From: Arenibacter palladensis
GTDB taxonomy: Bacteria; Bacteroidota; Bacteroidia; Flavobacteriales; Flavobacteriaceae
Direction of reading: 5' to 3'
NCBI RefSeq assembly: GCF_900129275.1
Contig: NZ_FQUX01000008.1
Coordinates: 124,001 to 188,000, forward strand
DNA: 64,000 nt
The position numbers were made by a program, and so were the translations under genes. The notes beneath the pieces are model-generated. The model saw only the letters and a program-made list of their open reading frames with translations. It was not told the DNA's origin and did not search any database. Below are positions 63,413-64,000 of the stretch, piece after piece (position 1 is the first letter of the stretch; each line of letters starts with the position of its first letter).

Positions 63413-63760
63413 ATGAAAAAAACATTGAAAAGTCAAGTTAGAATAATGTTCATCGCCAGCAGCTTAGTAGTACTATCCGGGTTTATAAGTTGCAGTAAAG
63501 ATGATGGTTTAAGCCCTGTTGGTTGTAACAATTGGTCGGAAAAATACCTTTCCCAAGCCCAAGCGTATTCCGATGCTTCAGCGGCTTACAGCAATGACCC
63601 AAGTGTGTCCAATTGCAATAAATTAAAAACAGAAGGTTTGAACTATGTAAAATCCTTAGAGGGCATTTTAAGCTGTGTCCCGACCGTTAATAAATCGGAA
63701 TTCAATAATGACATAAAAAACTTGAAAGCAGAGATCAACAGCACTGCTTGTGATGAATAA
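63413..63760 (+). CDS. Small lipoprotein with four conserved-looking cysteines
   Basis: 115 residues. The lipobox ends LSGFISC, with lipidated Cys27. The mature part is short, acidic and probably helical. It has four further Cys (GCNNW, SNCNKL, LSCVPT, TACDE), enough for two disulfides in the periplasm. I do not recognise a family. It starts 22 bp after the OmpA-domain gene and may be cotranscribed with it. Confidence 0.75.
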   Translation: MKKTLKSQVRIMFIASSLVVLSGFISCSKDDGLSPVGCNNWSEKYLSQAQAYSDASAAYSNDPSVSNCNKLKTEGLNYVKSLEGILSCVPTVNKSEFNNDIKNLKAEINSTACDE

Positions 63761-63777
63761 TTGTAAAAACTACTAAA

Positions 63778-64000
63778 ATGGAAACAACAGATAACAAAAC
63801 AGTTGTGGCAAGCGAAGGTAAGAACATTGCCATTATATCCTATATCACCATCATTGGCCTTATTATAGCCTTTGTAATGAACAATGACAAAAAGGACGCC
63901 TTTGCTTCTTACCATATTAAACAATCCCTGGGCCTGGCCTGTACGGGTCTTGCCTTAGGGGCCATAGGAATGATTCCCATATTGGGATGGATCATAAATA
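63778..64000 (+). CDS. Small membrane protein (DUF4870-like), cut by the window edge
   Basis: ATG at 63778 opens a frame that stays open to the end, giving 74 residues so far. After METTDNKTVVASEGKNIAI come a first helix (IISYITIIGLIIAFVMN), the charged segment NDKKDAFASYHIKQSLGL, and a second helix (GLALGAIGMIPILGW). The HIKQSL segment between helices is typical of the small DUF4870/Tic20-like membrane proteins of Bacteroidota. Its function is unknown. It starts 18 bp after the lipoprotein gene, probably in one unit. Confidence 0.7.
   Translation, partial: METTDNKTVVASEGKNIAIISYITIIGLIIAFVMNNDKKDAFASYHIKQSLGLACTGLALGAIGMIPILGWIIN

Overview
The window looks like a chromosomal segment of a marine flavobacterium (Bacteroidota; a Zobellia- or Maribacter-like lifestyle). 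The reasons are a SusC/SusD pair, many secreted S1 sulfatases, lipoprotein glycoside hydrolases, a hybrid two-component PUL sensor, AT-rich translation starts with little Shine-Dalgarno signal, and TTTG-type -7 promoter elements.

Region 1 (1-26.1 kb, nearly all on the minus strand) is best read as a carrageenan-type polysaccharide utilization locus. It has four S1 sulfatases, two GH127 enzymes, one GH129-like enzyme, and a compact dauB-dauA-dauC-dauD-like set that would take 3,6-anhydro-D-galactose to pyruvate plus glyceraldehyde-3-phosphate. It also has a DgoD-like galactonate dehydratase that could feed the same 2-keto-3-deoxygalactonate pool, four inner-membrane transporters and an AraC regulator. 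No carrageenase or complete susCD pair is present here, which agrees with the non-canonical carrageenan PUL known from Zobellia galactanivorans. Five promoters share one module: a 27-bp direct-repeat operator (half-sites 21 bp apart) starting exactly 38 bp upstream of a TTTG -7 element. They head four transcription units in the window and one running off the left edge, and are the likely targets of the AraC regulator at 25.3-26.1 kb.

Region 2 (26.9-57.6 kb) appears to be a genomic island in a tRNA-Arg(TCT) gene. An intact tRNA lies at 57.6 kb, a 3'-half tRNA fragment at 26.95 kb, and a tyrosine recombinase gene next to that fragment is frameshifted at a run of ten A. The cargo is a second PUL on the minus strand: three GH106 family enzymes, an L-rhamnose mutarotase, two paralogous ~855-residue exported proteins I cannot place in a known family, a sialate-O-acetylesterase-type esterase, a sulfatase, SusC/SusD, an L-arabinose/L-fucose isomerase-like enzyme and an ACS-type MFS transporter. 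Two different GntR regulators sit at its two ends.

Region 3 (57.6-64 kb, plus strand) holds a full-length hybrid two-component sensor/regulator, an OmpA-domain protein, a small Cys-containing lipoprotein, and the start of a small multi-helix membrane protein cut by the window edge.

All family assignments come from reading motifs by eye. Substrates are inferred from gene content and were not tested by any database search.
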